Part shown: piece after piece, positions 40,410 to 47,383 of the stretch
How positions within the stretch are numbered: position 1 is the first letter of the stretch
How the letters are laid out: the number at the start of each line of letters is the position of its first letter
From: Alkalispirillum mobile
GTDB lineage: Bacteria > Pseudomonadota > Gammaproteobacteria > Nitrococcales > Halorhodospiraceae
NCBI RefSeq assembly: GCF_003664325.1
Contig: NZ_RCDA01000001.1
Coordinates: 868,001-932,000 of the forward strand
Direction: 5' to 3'
DNA length: 64,000 nt
Program-made: the position numbers and the translations under genes
The notes under the pieces: generated by a model
The model's database searches: none
Seen by the model: only the letters and a program-made list of their open reading frames with translations
Told to the model about the DNA's origin: nothing

Positions 40410-41975
40410 ATGACCATATTGCACTACATCGAACACTGGGCCGGGCAGACCCCGGACAAGACCTACCTGGTGGCCCCGGAGCCGAACGAACAGGTGAGTT
40501 TCTCGGAGCTGCAGGATTACGTGTCCGCCATCTCGCGCCAGCTGGACGCGCTGGGTGCGCCCCAGGGGGCGCACGTTGCCACGCTGATGGACAACGGCAA
40601 ATGGACGGGCCTGCTGTTCCTGGCCATCATGGCCAGCGGCCGCGTGGTCGTCCCCCTGAACGCCATCTCCGGTGACTCGCAGCTGGAGTATGTGCTGGAC
40701 CACTCCGACGCCAACGTGCTGTTCGCCTCGGCGGGCCACCTGGCTCGCGGGCGCAAGATCAGCGAGGCCTCGGAGCGCGAGATCCGGGTCATCCCGACCT
40801 GCCCCGACCAGGGCCCGGAATGGCCGGGGGAGCCGGCCCCGGCCCAGGGGTACCAGCCCCCCGTGCCGACGCCCGATGACAACGCGCTCCTCATCTACAC
40901 CTCGGGCACCACCGGCAAACCCAAGGGCGTCATGCTGACCCAGCAGAACGTCATCGGCGGCGGGCTCAACACCGTGGAGGCCCACTGCCTGTCCAAGGAG
41001 GACCGCGGGCTCTGCGTGCTGCCGCTCTACCACATCAACGCGGAGATCGTGACCATGGTGGCACCGCTGATCAGCGGTGGCAGCGTCGTGGTCCCCCACC
41101 GGTTCAGCGCCAGCCAGTTCTGGGACCTGTTAATGGACCACCAGTGCACCTGGTTCAGCGTGGTCCCCACCATCGTCGCCTACCTGCTGGAGAAGGCCGA
41201 GACCGATCCCGTCGAGGTGCGCGACAACCCGCGACTGGCCCAATTGCGTTTCGGCCGCTCGGCCTCCTCCGCTCTGCCGCCAGAGGCGCACAAGGCGTTC
41301 GAGGAACGCTTCGGCATCGCCCTTATCGAGACCATGGGCCTGTCCGAGACCGCGGCCCAGATCCTCTCCAACCCGCTCCCGCCCTTCGAGTTCAAGTATG
41401 GCTCGCCCGGTATCGCCTACCGTAATGAGGTGAAGGTGGTACTGGAGGACGGCCGTGACGCCCCCGCCGGTGAGCCGGGTGAGCTCCATGTCCGGGGCGA
41501 CAACGTGCTGAAGGGTTACTACAAGAACCCGGAGGCCACCGCATCGGCGCTCACGGCGGACGGCTGGTTTGCCACCGGCGACCTGGGCTACCAGGACGAG
41601 GAGGGGTTCTTCTACATCACGGGCCGGCTCAAGGAGTTGATCATCAAGGGGGGCGAGAACATCGCACCGCGTGAGATTGATGAAGCCTTATTGAAGCACC
41701 CTGCCGTGCTCGAGGCCGCCGCCTTCGGTGTACCCGACAAGAACTACGGCCAGGAGGTAATGGCCTGCGTGGTCTTGAAAGAGGGCAAACAGGCCCAACC
41801 GGAGGAGCTCCGCGAGACCGCGGCCAGGGAGCTGGGGCAGTACAAGGCACCCAAGGCGCTTCACGTGGTCCAGTGGTTGCCCAAGGGGCCGTCGGGCAAG
41901 GTGCAGCGGCTGAAGATTCCGGACATGCTGTCGGAGCTGAGCGCCGGGCCCGGGGCCATGGCCAACGGCGCGTGA
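40410..41975 (+). CDS. sauT: AMP-forming acyl-CoA ligase, sulfoacetate-CoA ligase SauT-like
   Basis: 521 residues from ATG 40410 (GGGAGAGG about 5 bases upstream; an upstream GTG is less likely). ANL-superfamily adenylating enzyme: P-loop IYTSGTTGKPKGVMLT near residue 163, VLPLYHINAEIVTMVAPL, IETMGLSETAAQILSNPLPP, hinge GYQDEEGFFYITGRLKELIIKGGENIAPREID, and the C-terminal catalytic Lys in PKGPSGKVQR. In known sulfoacetate pathways SauT makes sulfoacetyl-CoA using ATP and CoA, feeding SauS. Specificity cannot be read from motifs; the assignment depends on sauS and xsc beside it. Confidence 0.8.
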   Translation: MTILHYIEHWAGQTPDKTYLVAPEPNEQVSFSELQDYVSAISRQLDALGAPQGAHVATLMDNGKWTGLLFLAIMASGRVVVPLNAISGDSQLEYVLDHSDANVLFASAGHLARGRKISEASEREIRVIPTCPDQGPEWPGEPAPAQGYQPPVPTPDDNALLIYTSGTTGKPKGVMLTQQNVIGGGLNTVEAHCLSKEDRGLCVLPLYHINAEIVTMVAPLISGGSVVVPHRFSASQFWDLLMDHQCTWFSVVPTIVAYLLEKAETDPVEVRDNPRLAQLRFGRSASSALPPEAHKAFEERFGIALIETMGLSETAAQILSNPLPPFEFKYGSPGIAYRNEVKVVLEDGRDAPAGEPGELHVRGDNVLKGYYKNPEATASALTADGWFATGDLGYQDEEGFFYITGRLKELIIKGGENIAPREIDEALLKHPAVLEAAAFGVPDKNYGQEVMACVVLKEGKQAQPEELRETAARELGQYKAPKALHVVQWLPKGPSGKVQRLKIPDMLSELSAGPGAMANGA

Positions 41976-42091
41976 AGGCGGTGGCCTGATCCCATTGGCC
42001 AGAAGAGCAGGAGAAGTGGCCGGGCCCGCGCCGGCCACAGCTTTCGAACTGGGCTCGCCGACACCGGCAGCGCCAAAAGGAGGAAATACAG

Positions 42092-42586
42092 ATGGCTTTC
42101 GACATCAAGACCATCCTCTACGCCACGGACCTCGGCCCCAGGGGACCCGATGTCTTCCGCTGCGTGATCGGCATCGCGGAGCGCTTCGAGGCGGCGATTC
42201 ACATCGTGCACGTGGTCGAGGAGCCCCGGTACATGCGCAATCAGATCCAGGCCCAGGCAGCCGAGCGCTTCATTGACCCCTCGCTGCTCAGCAATTACCA
42301 AAAGTCCACGCTCGAGGAGGTGGAGGAGGACCTGCGCAAGCGCCTGGATCAGTTCGGCCGGACCCTGCTGGATGCGGCCGATGCCAGCGCCGCGCACATC
42401 GCCGGGGTCCATGTCCGGCAGGGCCGCCCGCCGAAGGAGATCCTTGCCGAGGCGGACCGGCTGGACGCCGACTGCATCATCCTCGGCTCCCACCGGTACT
42501 CGGCGGTGGGCGAGATGATCATCGGCTCCGTGGCGCGGAAGATCACCATGAAGTCCACCCGACCGGTTTTCCTGTTCCCGGCATAA
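42092..42586 (+). CDS. Universal stress protein (UspA family)
   Basis: 164 residues with one Usp domain. MAFDIKTILYATDLGPRGPDVFRCV is the usual N-terminus, and IILGSHRYSAVGEMIIGSVARKITMKSTRPVFLFP carries the G-2x-G-9x-G-S ATP-binding pattern, so it is probably of the nucleotide-binding type. The middle insertion (about residues 55-95) is helical and charged. ATG with AGGAGG about 9 bases upstream; 116 bases after sauT, so it may be co-transcribed with sauST. Role in the pathway unknown. Confidence 0.9.
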   Translation: MAFDIKTILYATDLGPRGPDVFRCVIGIAERFEAAIHIVHVVEEPRYMRNQIQAQAAERFIDPSLLSNYQKSTLEEVEEDLRKRLDQFGRTLLDAADASAAHIAGVHVRQGRPPKEILAEADRLDADCIILGSHRYSAVGEMIIGSVARKITMKSTRPVFLFPA

Positions 42587-42654
42587 GCGCTTGCCGGCGG
42601 GGTGCCACGCACCCCGAGAGGCCCGGTCGGCACCGGACCCGAACACATCGCAGA

Positions 42655-42726
42655 AGCAGGGGTGCCCCGCGGGGCTGAGAACAGACCCTTCGAACCTGAT
42701 CCGGATCGTACCGGCGCAGGGAGCTT
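42655..42726 (+). promoter_or_regulatory. TPP riboswitch aptamer (THI element)
   Basis: The conserved core is complete: GGGGTGCC, then GGGGCTGAGA, then ACCCTTCGAACCTGATCCGG, then ACCGGCGCAGGGA. It precedes thiS by about 50 bases on the same strand. The 3' strand of P1 is also the first arm of the competing hairpin listed next, so TPP binding should alter downstream structure and reduce thiSG expression. Confidence 0.95.
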
Positions 42727-42758
42727 CCACCCCCTTCGGCGGGGAAGCTCCCTGCGCC
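42713..42758 (+). promoter_or_regulatory. Expression platform of the TPP riboswitch
   Basis: A perfect 16-bp hairpin: GGCGCAGGGAGCTTCC (42713-42728) pairs with 42743-42758. It uses the aptamer's P1 3' strand, so it competes with TPP binding. If P1 forms instead, CCTGC (42751-42755) is freed to pair with GCAGG (42760-42764), which overlaps the thiS Shine-Dalgarno. This predicts translational OFF control by TPP. Confidence 0.7.
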
Positions 42759-42774
42759 TGCAGGAGTGAGGCTC

Positions 42775-43002
42775 ATGACCGCCGAGACCCAATCCCCTTG
42801 GATCACCGTCACCGTGAATGGCGATCCGTATCGAATGCCCGCCGGCAGCCGGCTCACCGACCTGATCACCCGGCGGGGCCTGCAGGGCGAACGCATGGCG
42901 ATCGCGATCAACCGGTCGGTCATCCGTCGAACCGACTACCCCACCCGCCGCCTGACGCACGGCGATGCGATCGACATCGTGCACGCCGTCGGGGGCGGCT
43001 GA
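42775..43002 (+). CDS. thiS: Sulfur carrier protein ThiS
   Basis: 75 residues from ATG 42775 (AGGAG 8 bases upstream). Ubiquitin-like beta-grasp protein ending in the required Gly-Gly (IVHAVGGG). ThiS receives sulfur as a C-terminal thiocarboxylate and gives it to ThiG for the thiazole ring of thiamine. [20 protein letters not shown] and VAIAIN-like ([15 protein letters not shown]) stretches fit the family. Under TPP riboswitch control with thiG 19 bases downstream. Confidence 0.94.
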   Translation: MTAETQSPWITVTVNGDPYRMPAGSRLTDLITRRGLQGERMAIAINRSVIRRTDYPTRRLTHGDAIDIVHAVGGG

Positions 43003-43021
43003 ACAAAAGGGAGAACACCCC

Positions 43022-43798
43022 ATGACCGCTCTCGATACACCCCTGATATTGGGCTCGCGCCACTACGGGTCCCGCCTGTTGCTGGGCACGGGGCGCTACA
43101 AGGACCTGGACCAAACCCGTCGGGCCATCCAGGCCAGCAGCGCGGAGATCGTCACCGTGGCGATCCGGCGCCTGTCCTCCACACCAGGCGGGAGCGGACT
43201 ACTGCCCCTGCTCAGTGAGCTAGGCTGCACCGTGCTCCCCAACACCGCCGGTTGCTACACGGCCAAAGACGCCGTCTACACCTGCCAGCTGGCCCGGGAC
43301 CTGCTGGATGGCGAGTCGCTCTGCAAGCTCGAGGTGATCGGCTGCAAGGAGACGCTGCAACCCGACATTCGCGGCACGCTGGCCGCTGCCGAGACGCTGG
43401 TCAATGATGGCTTCGACGTCATGGCCTACACCACGGACGATCCGTTGATCGCCCGGGAGCTCGCAGCGCTGGGCTGCGCGGCAGTCATGCCCCTGGGAGC
43501 CCCCATCGGTTCCGGGCTCGGCATCCAGAACCCACTGAACATCGCCCGGATCGTCGAGACCTGCGCGGTGCCGGTGCTGGTGGATGCCGGTGTCGGCACG
43601 GCTTCCCACGCCGCTATTGCCATGGAGTTGGGCTGTGACGCCGTACTGATGAACACCGCCATTGCGGATGCCGGTGAACCGGTCCGGATGGCCGAGGCCA
43701 TGCGCCACGCCGTAATCGCCGGCCGGCAGGCGTGGCTGTCGGGGCGGATGCCGGCGCGCCAATACGCCCAGGCCTCCTCACCCCCCGGCGCCCTGTAA
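43022..43798 (+). CDS. thiG: Thiazole synthase ThiG
   Basis: 258 residues from ATG 43022. TIM-barrel enzyme that makes the thiazole moiety from DXP, dehydroglycine and ThiS-thiocarboxylate. Signatures: [39 protein letters not shown] (probable Schiff-base Lys), [55 protein letters not shown]. The usual VRR-x-N segment reads [12 protein letters not shown] here, a mild variation. No thiE, thiC or thiO is adjacent in the window. Co-transcribed with thiS under the TPP riboswitch. Confidence 0.95.
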   Translation: MTALDTPLILGSRHYGSRLLLGTGRYKDLDQTRRAIQASSAEIVTVAIRRLSSTPGGSGLLPLLSELGCTVLPNTAGCYTAKDAVYTCQLARDLLDGESLCKLEVIGCKETLQPDIRGTLAAAETLVNDGFDVMAYTTDDPLIARELAALGCAAVMPLGAPIGSGLGIQNPLNIARIVETCAVPVLVDAGVGTASHAAIAMELGCDAVLMNTAIADAGEPVRMAEAMRHAVIAGRQAWLSGRMPARQYAQASSPPGAL

Positions 43799-43928
43799 AA
43801 CCAGGGGCGTCCGCGGCAACCGCGCCGCCGTTCATGCACATGCCCGGCGCGGCCTTCGCGTTCATTCAGGTCGCCGTTGGTTTAGGCTGGTAGAATTCCT
43901 CAGTCTTAACCATGAGCCGGAGCACCAC

Positions 43929-44744
43929 ATGACCCAGACACATCGGCGGGGGCGCCGCCTGCGAGTTACCGCGATCCTGGGCGGCTTGCTGACCACCGCG
44001 CTACTGGCAGGATGCCAGACGCTGCCCAGCGACGAGCAGCTCTCCGTGACCGCCTTCCAGGAGAGCCAGGCCGAACAGACCGAGGCCCTGCGCGAAGCGC
44101 TCGAATCCCTGGAACGCGCCCTCCAGGAGGACCTGGACGAACAGCATGGACAGCTGGCAACCCTGGGGCACAACCTCACCGAGCTGAACCAGCGAGTCGC
44201 CGAACTGACCACGACCGCCGAGGAGGACGACAACCGCGGCTTCGCCTCGGTGGTGGATGCCCGCGTGCCGACCGACAACGGCAACGGCCTCGAGGGCAAG
44301 TTGTTGTTGGGCGCGGTGGAATGGTTGGCACTGACCGAGCACGATATCGTCATGGCCTCACGGGTCGACTCCGGCGCGGCGAGTTCCTCGCTCAATGCCA
44401 AGGATATCAGCGAGTTCGAAAGGGACGGGGACACCTGGGTCCGCTTCACCGTGGTCTACCCTGACGGCAAGCCCGATGAGGTGGACGACGACGATTACCG
44501 GGAAGTGGAACTTGAAGCGCCGCTGGACAGTCGTACCACGGTACGTCAGGCCTCGGGCAGCGAGGAGCGCTTAGTGGTCCGGCTGCCGGTGCGGCTGGGC
44601 CCGATCGAGGATGAAGCACGCTTCACGCTCTCCGATCGATCCCACCTCACCTACCCCGCCCTGATCGGCCGGGATCTGCTCATGGACATCGCCCTGATCG
44701 ATGTGGCGGAGACCTATCTGCATCCGCACCCCGACGACGACTGA
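43929..44744 (+). CDS. Retropepsin-like (ATP-dependent zinc protease family) lipoprotein
   Basis: 271 residues. A lipobox (LLAGC) places the lipidated Cys at residue 29, so it is a membrane-attached periplasmic lipoprotein. Residues ~45-100 form a coiled coil (ALREALESLERALQEDLDEQHG). The C-terminal domain belongs to the RimK-associated aspartyl-protease-like family (ASRVDSGAASSSLNAKDI has the DSGA active-site loop; YPALIGRDLLMDIALIDV is near the end). It is strongly acidic. It heads a conserved three-gene set with a membrane transglutaminase-like protein and a RimK-like ligase, 14 bases before the former. Substrate unknown. Confidence 0.87.
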   Translation: MTQTHRRGRRLRVTAILGGLLTTALLAGCQTLPSDEQLSVTAFQESQAEQTEALREALESLERALQEDLDEQHGQLATLGHNLTELNQRVAELTTTAEEDDNRGFASVVDARVPTDNGNGLEGKLLLGAVEWLALTEHDIVMASRVDSGAASSSLNAKDISEFERDGDTWVRFTVVYPDGKPDEVDDDDYREVELEAPLDSRTTVRQASGSEERLVVRLPVRLGPIEDEARFTLSDRSHLTYPALIGRDLLMDIALIDVAETYLHPHPDDD

Positions 44745-44758
44745 ACCGGCCCGCGCCC

Positions 44759-46279
44759 ATGAAACTCGCCCGTAGCTCCCTTTTCTGGATTGCCGCCGTG
44801 CTCATCCTGGTGGGCCTAACCCACAGTGCGCACCGCCACCTGGAACACGGGGTGCCCTGGCTACCCGGCGCCGCGCAGACCCTTTGGGACATCGAGGCGA
44901 CGGTCCAGCTGGAGGCCGAAGGCAACCCGGTCAAGGTGACCCTGGCGGTGCCAGACGATCCGCCCGGGTTCCGGCGCGTGGCGGAGCACACCGCGTCGCC
45001 GGGCTACGGGCTCAACTTCCTGGAGGACGAACGCCGCGTGGCCGAATGGACCACCCGTGAGGCAAGCGGGACGCAGGTCCTGTATTACCGTGCCCAGTTC
45101 CAGGTGGACCCGACGCTGGGCTCGCGCAACATGGGCGACCCGCCTGAAATCCGCAGCATCTCCTGGAGTCCCTCTCTGCAACTAGCCTCCACACAGGTGC
45201 TGGAGCAGGCGTGGCTGCAGTCCGCCGATGGCCTCAGCCTGGCCCGCGCCCTGGCCCGCCGGCTGAACGATCGCGATAACCAGAACGCGCAACTGCTCCT
45301 CAGCGAGTACCCGGCCAGCACCACGCTGGTCCGACTGCTGCACCAGGCCGAAGTGCCGGCCCGTACCATCCACGGGCTGATCCTGGAGGACGGGCGCCGA
45401 CGACAGTCGCTGCAACCCTTCGTCCAGGTATTTGACGACGGGGAGTGGCGACTGTTCGATGCCACCGCCGGAACCCAGGTCAACCCGGATGAGGTGCTGC
45501 TTTGGGAGGGCACCGGCGGTCCGGTGCTCGAGGTGGAGGGTGGCCGCAACTCGCAGGTCTCCTTCTCCATGCTGGAGACCCGCCAGTCCGCTGCCGGCCT
45601 CGGTGAACAGGGCACCGTCACCGAGGCGGTGTTCAACCTCTCCATTCACAGCCTGCCGCTGTCGGAACAGGCCATCTTTCAGAGCATCCTGCTGCTGCCA
45701 CTGGGGGCACTGGTGGTGGTCTTCTTCCGCGTTATCGTCGGGCTGGAGACCTCCGGCACCTTCATGCCGGTGCTCATCGCCCTCGCCTTTCTGGAGATGA
45801 ACCTGCTCCCGGGCCTGATCACCTTCCTGCTGGTGGTAGGCGGGGGGCTGCTGATGCGCCAGGCCATGGCCCACCTCAACCTGTTACTGGTGGCGCGGGT
45901 CTCGGTGGTCATTGTCTGCGTAATCGGGCTGATATCGCTGCTCTCGGTCCTCAGTTTCCACCTGGGCTTCACCTCCGGACTCAAGGTAGCCCTCTTCCCC
46001 ATGATCATCCTGGCCTGGACCATCGAGCGCATGTCCATCCTCTGGGAGGAGGAGGGCCCGCGCGATGTCTTCAAACAGGGTGCCGGCAGCCTGATCACCG
46101 CCATCGCCGCGTTCGGACTGATGCAAATGAACCTGGTCCAACACCTGATGTTCAACTTCCTCGGCCTGCAGTTGGTGGTCCTGGCCGGGATCATCCTGCT
46201 CGGTAGCTACACCGGTTACCGGCTGCTGGAGCTCTGGCGCTTCCGGCCCTTCCTGACCGAGGGCGGGGGGTCGCGGTGA
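44759..46279 (+). CDS. Inactive transglutaminase-like domain fused to seven transmembrane helices
   Basis: 506 residues. One N-terminal membrane segment (about 5-22) is followed by a periplasmic region whose core (about 165-270) resembles transglutaminases but lacks the catalytic Cys: the usual Cys position falls in TLVRLLHQAEVPARTIHGLIL, while the His/Asp region reads FVQVFDDGEWRLFDATAGTQ. Residues ~300-500 hold seven hydrophobic helices, including a GTFMPVLIALAFLEMNLLPGLITFLLVVGGGLLMRQ segment. This architecture is known from clusters with RimK-like ATP-grasp ligases and retropepsin-like proteases. Its stop overlaps the next start by 4 bases. Confidence 0.9.
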   Translation: MKLARSSLFWIAAVLILVGLTHSAHRHLEHGVPWLPGAAQTLWDIEATVQLEAEGNPVKVTLAVPDDPPGFRRVAEHTASPGYGLNFLEDERRVAEWTTREASGTQVLYYRAQFQVDPTLGSRNMGDPPEIRSISWSPSLQLASTQVLEQAWLQSADGLSLARALARRLNDRDNQNAQLLLSEYPASTTLVRLLHQAEVPARTIHGLILEDGRRRQSLQPFVQVFDDGEWRLFDATAGTQVNPDEVLLWEGTGGPVLEVEGGRNSQVSFSMLETRQSAAGLGEQGTVTEAVFNLSIHSLPLSEQAIFQSILLLPLGALVVVFFRVIVGLETSGTFMPVLIALAFLEMNLLPGLITFLLVVGGGLLMRQAMAHLNLLLVARVSVVIVCVIGLISLLSVLSFHLGFTSGLKVALFPMIILAWTIERMSILWEEEGPRDVFKQGAGSLITAIAAFGLMQMNLVQHLMFNFLGLQLVVLAGIILLGSYTGYRLLELWRFRPFLTEGGGSR

Positions 46280-47262
46280 TGCGGCTGTTCGGGTGGGCCC
46301 GCCAGCTGCGTGAACAGGGCATTGTCGGGCTGAATGAGCGCAACCTGAGCCTGATCAACCTGCACAACCCCCGCGAGCGTTTCCCGCTGGTGGACGACAA
46401 GCTGCAGACCAAACTGCTGGCGCGCAAGTACGGGATCGACAGCCCGGAGCTGCTGGGCGTTATCCACAGCCAGGGCGAGATCCGCAAGCTGGAGTCACTG
46501 CTCCGGCCCGGCCAGGGGTTCGCGATCAAGCCCTCGCGGGGCAGCGGCGGCAAGGGCATCCTGGTCATTCTTGAACACAAGGACGGCTGGTTCCGCAAGG
46601 GCAGCGGCGTCTGGGTGAGCCGGCGCGATGTTGTGCGTTACCTCTCCAACCTGCTCTCCGGGCTTTACACCCTGGGCGGCAGCCCGGACGTGGCGGTCAT
46701 CGAGGCACTGATCGAGTTCGACGCCCAGTTCGAGACCTTCACCTTCGAGGGCGTGCCGGACATCCGCGTGGTGGTCTACCGCGGCTACCCGCTGATGGCC
46801 ATGATGCGCCTCTCCACCCACGCCTCCGACGGCAAGGCCAACCTCCACCAGGGGGCCATCGGTGTCGGGCTGGACATCGCCACCGGCAAGGCCAATCGCG
46901 CCGTACAGTACGATCGCCCGGTAACGGTGCACCCGGACACCGGCCGCAACCTGCATGAATTGGCCATCCCCGACTGGACCCGGCTGCTGGAGCTGGCCTC
47001 GGGCTGCTATGAAATGAGCGGCCTGGGCTACCTGGGCACCGACATGGTGCTCGACCGTAACCGCGGCCCCCTGCTGCTGGAGCTCAACGCCCGCCCCGGA
47101 CTGGCCATCCAGATGGCCAACGGCTGCGGACTGGCGCCCCGCGTGGCCCGGATCGACAAGCAGGAGCGCGAACGCATCCGCAAACAGGATGACGAGCTCT
47201 ACCCCGCCGCTGAACGGGTCGCATTCGCCCAGCGCGCCTTTGCCGCACCGCAAAAAACCTGA
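46276..47262 (+). CDS. Alpha-L-glutamate ligase-like ATP-grasp protein (RimK-related)
   Basis: 328 residues, predicted cytoplasmic. ATP-grasp features: FAIKPSRGSGGKGILVILEH (glycine-rich loop), VIEALIEFDAQFETFTFEGVPDIRVVVYRGYPLMAMMRLST, and the metal-binding end LGTDMVLDRNRGPLLLELNARPGLAIQMAN. The family is related to RimK and predicted to add amino acids by ATP-dependent ligation to an unknown peptide or cell-envelope target. ATG overlaps the upstream stop (ATGA after GTGATG), so it is translated together with the membrane transglutaminase-like protein. Confidence 0.9.
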   Translation: MMRLFGWARQLREQGIVGLNERNLSLINLHNPRERFPLVDDKLQTKLLARKYGIDSPELLGVIHSQGEIRKLESLLRPGQGFAIKPSRGSGGKGILVILEHKDGWFRKGSGVWVSRRDVVRYLSNLLSGLYTLGGSPDVAVIEALIEFDAQFETFTFEGVPDIRVVVYRGYPLMAMMRLSTHASDGKANLHQGAIGVGLDIATGKANRAVQYDRPVTVHPDTGRNLHELAIPDWTRLLELASGCYEMSGLGYLGTDMVLDRNRGPLLLELNARPGLAIQMANGCGLAPRVARIDKQERERIRKQDDELYPAAERVAFAQRAFAAPQKT

Positions 47263-47271
47263 CCGGCCCTC

Positions 47272-47300
47272 TTGAGAAAGGCGCTCCAAATTGCAACAAT
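47272..47300 (+). promoter_or_regulatory. Candidate promoter of the thrS operon
   Basis: TTGAGA (47272-47277), 17-base spacer, AACAAT (47295-47300). The -10 is imperfect. It would give a leader of about 75 bases before thrS. Confidence 0.4.
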
Positions 47301-47344
47301 AGCCGGCTGATATCGCCGGCACCTTCCCGAGTGCCCACACACAC

Positions 47345-47365
47345 GTGGCCCCTCGTATAGGCCAC
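47345..47365 (+). promoter_or_regulatory. Candidate thrS translational operator, tRNA-Thr anticodon-arm mimic
   Basis: GTGGCC (47345-47350) pairs with GGCCAC (47360-47365) around the loop CCTCGTATA. Within the central seven bases CTCGTAT the CGT (47354-47356) falls exactly at the anticodon position, with T before and A after it as in a tRNA-Thr(CGU) anticodon loop. It spans -39 to -19 from the ATG, the position of the E. coli thrS operator arm bound by ThrRS. Confidence 0.55.
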
Positions 47366-47383
47366 CACTGTCAGGAGTGACAC

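Noticed and set aside
42766-42774. GTG at 42766 as the thiS start
   Set aside because: The AGGAG ribosome-binding site overlaps it; spacing fits the ATG at 42775, and the extra three residues are not part of ThiS.
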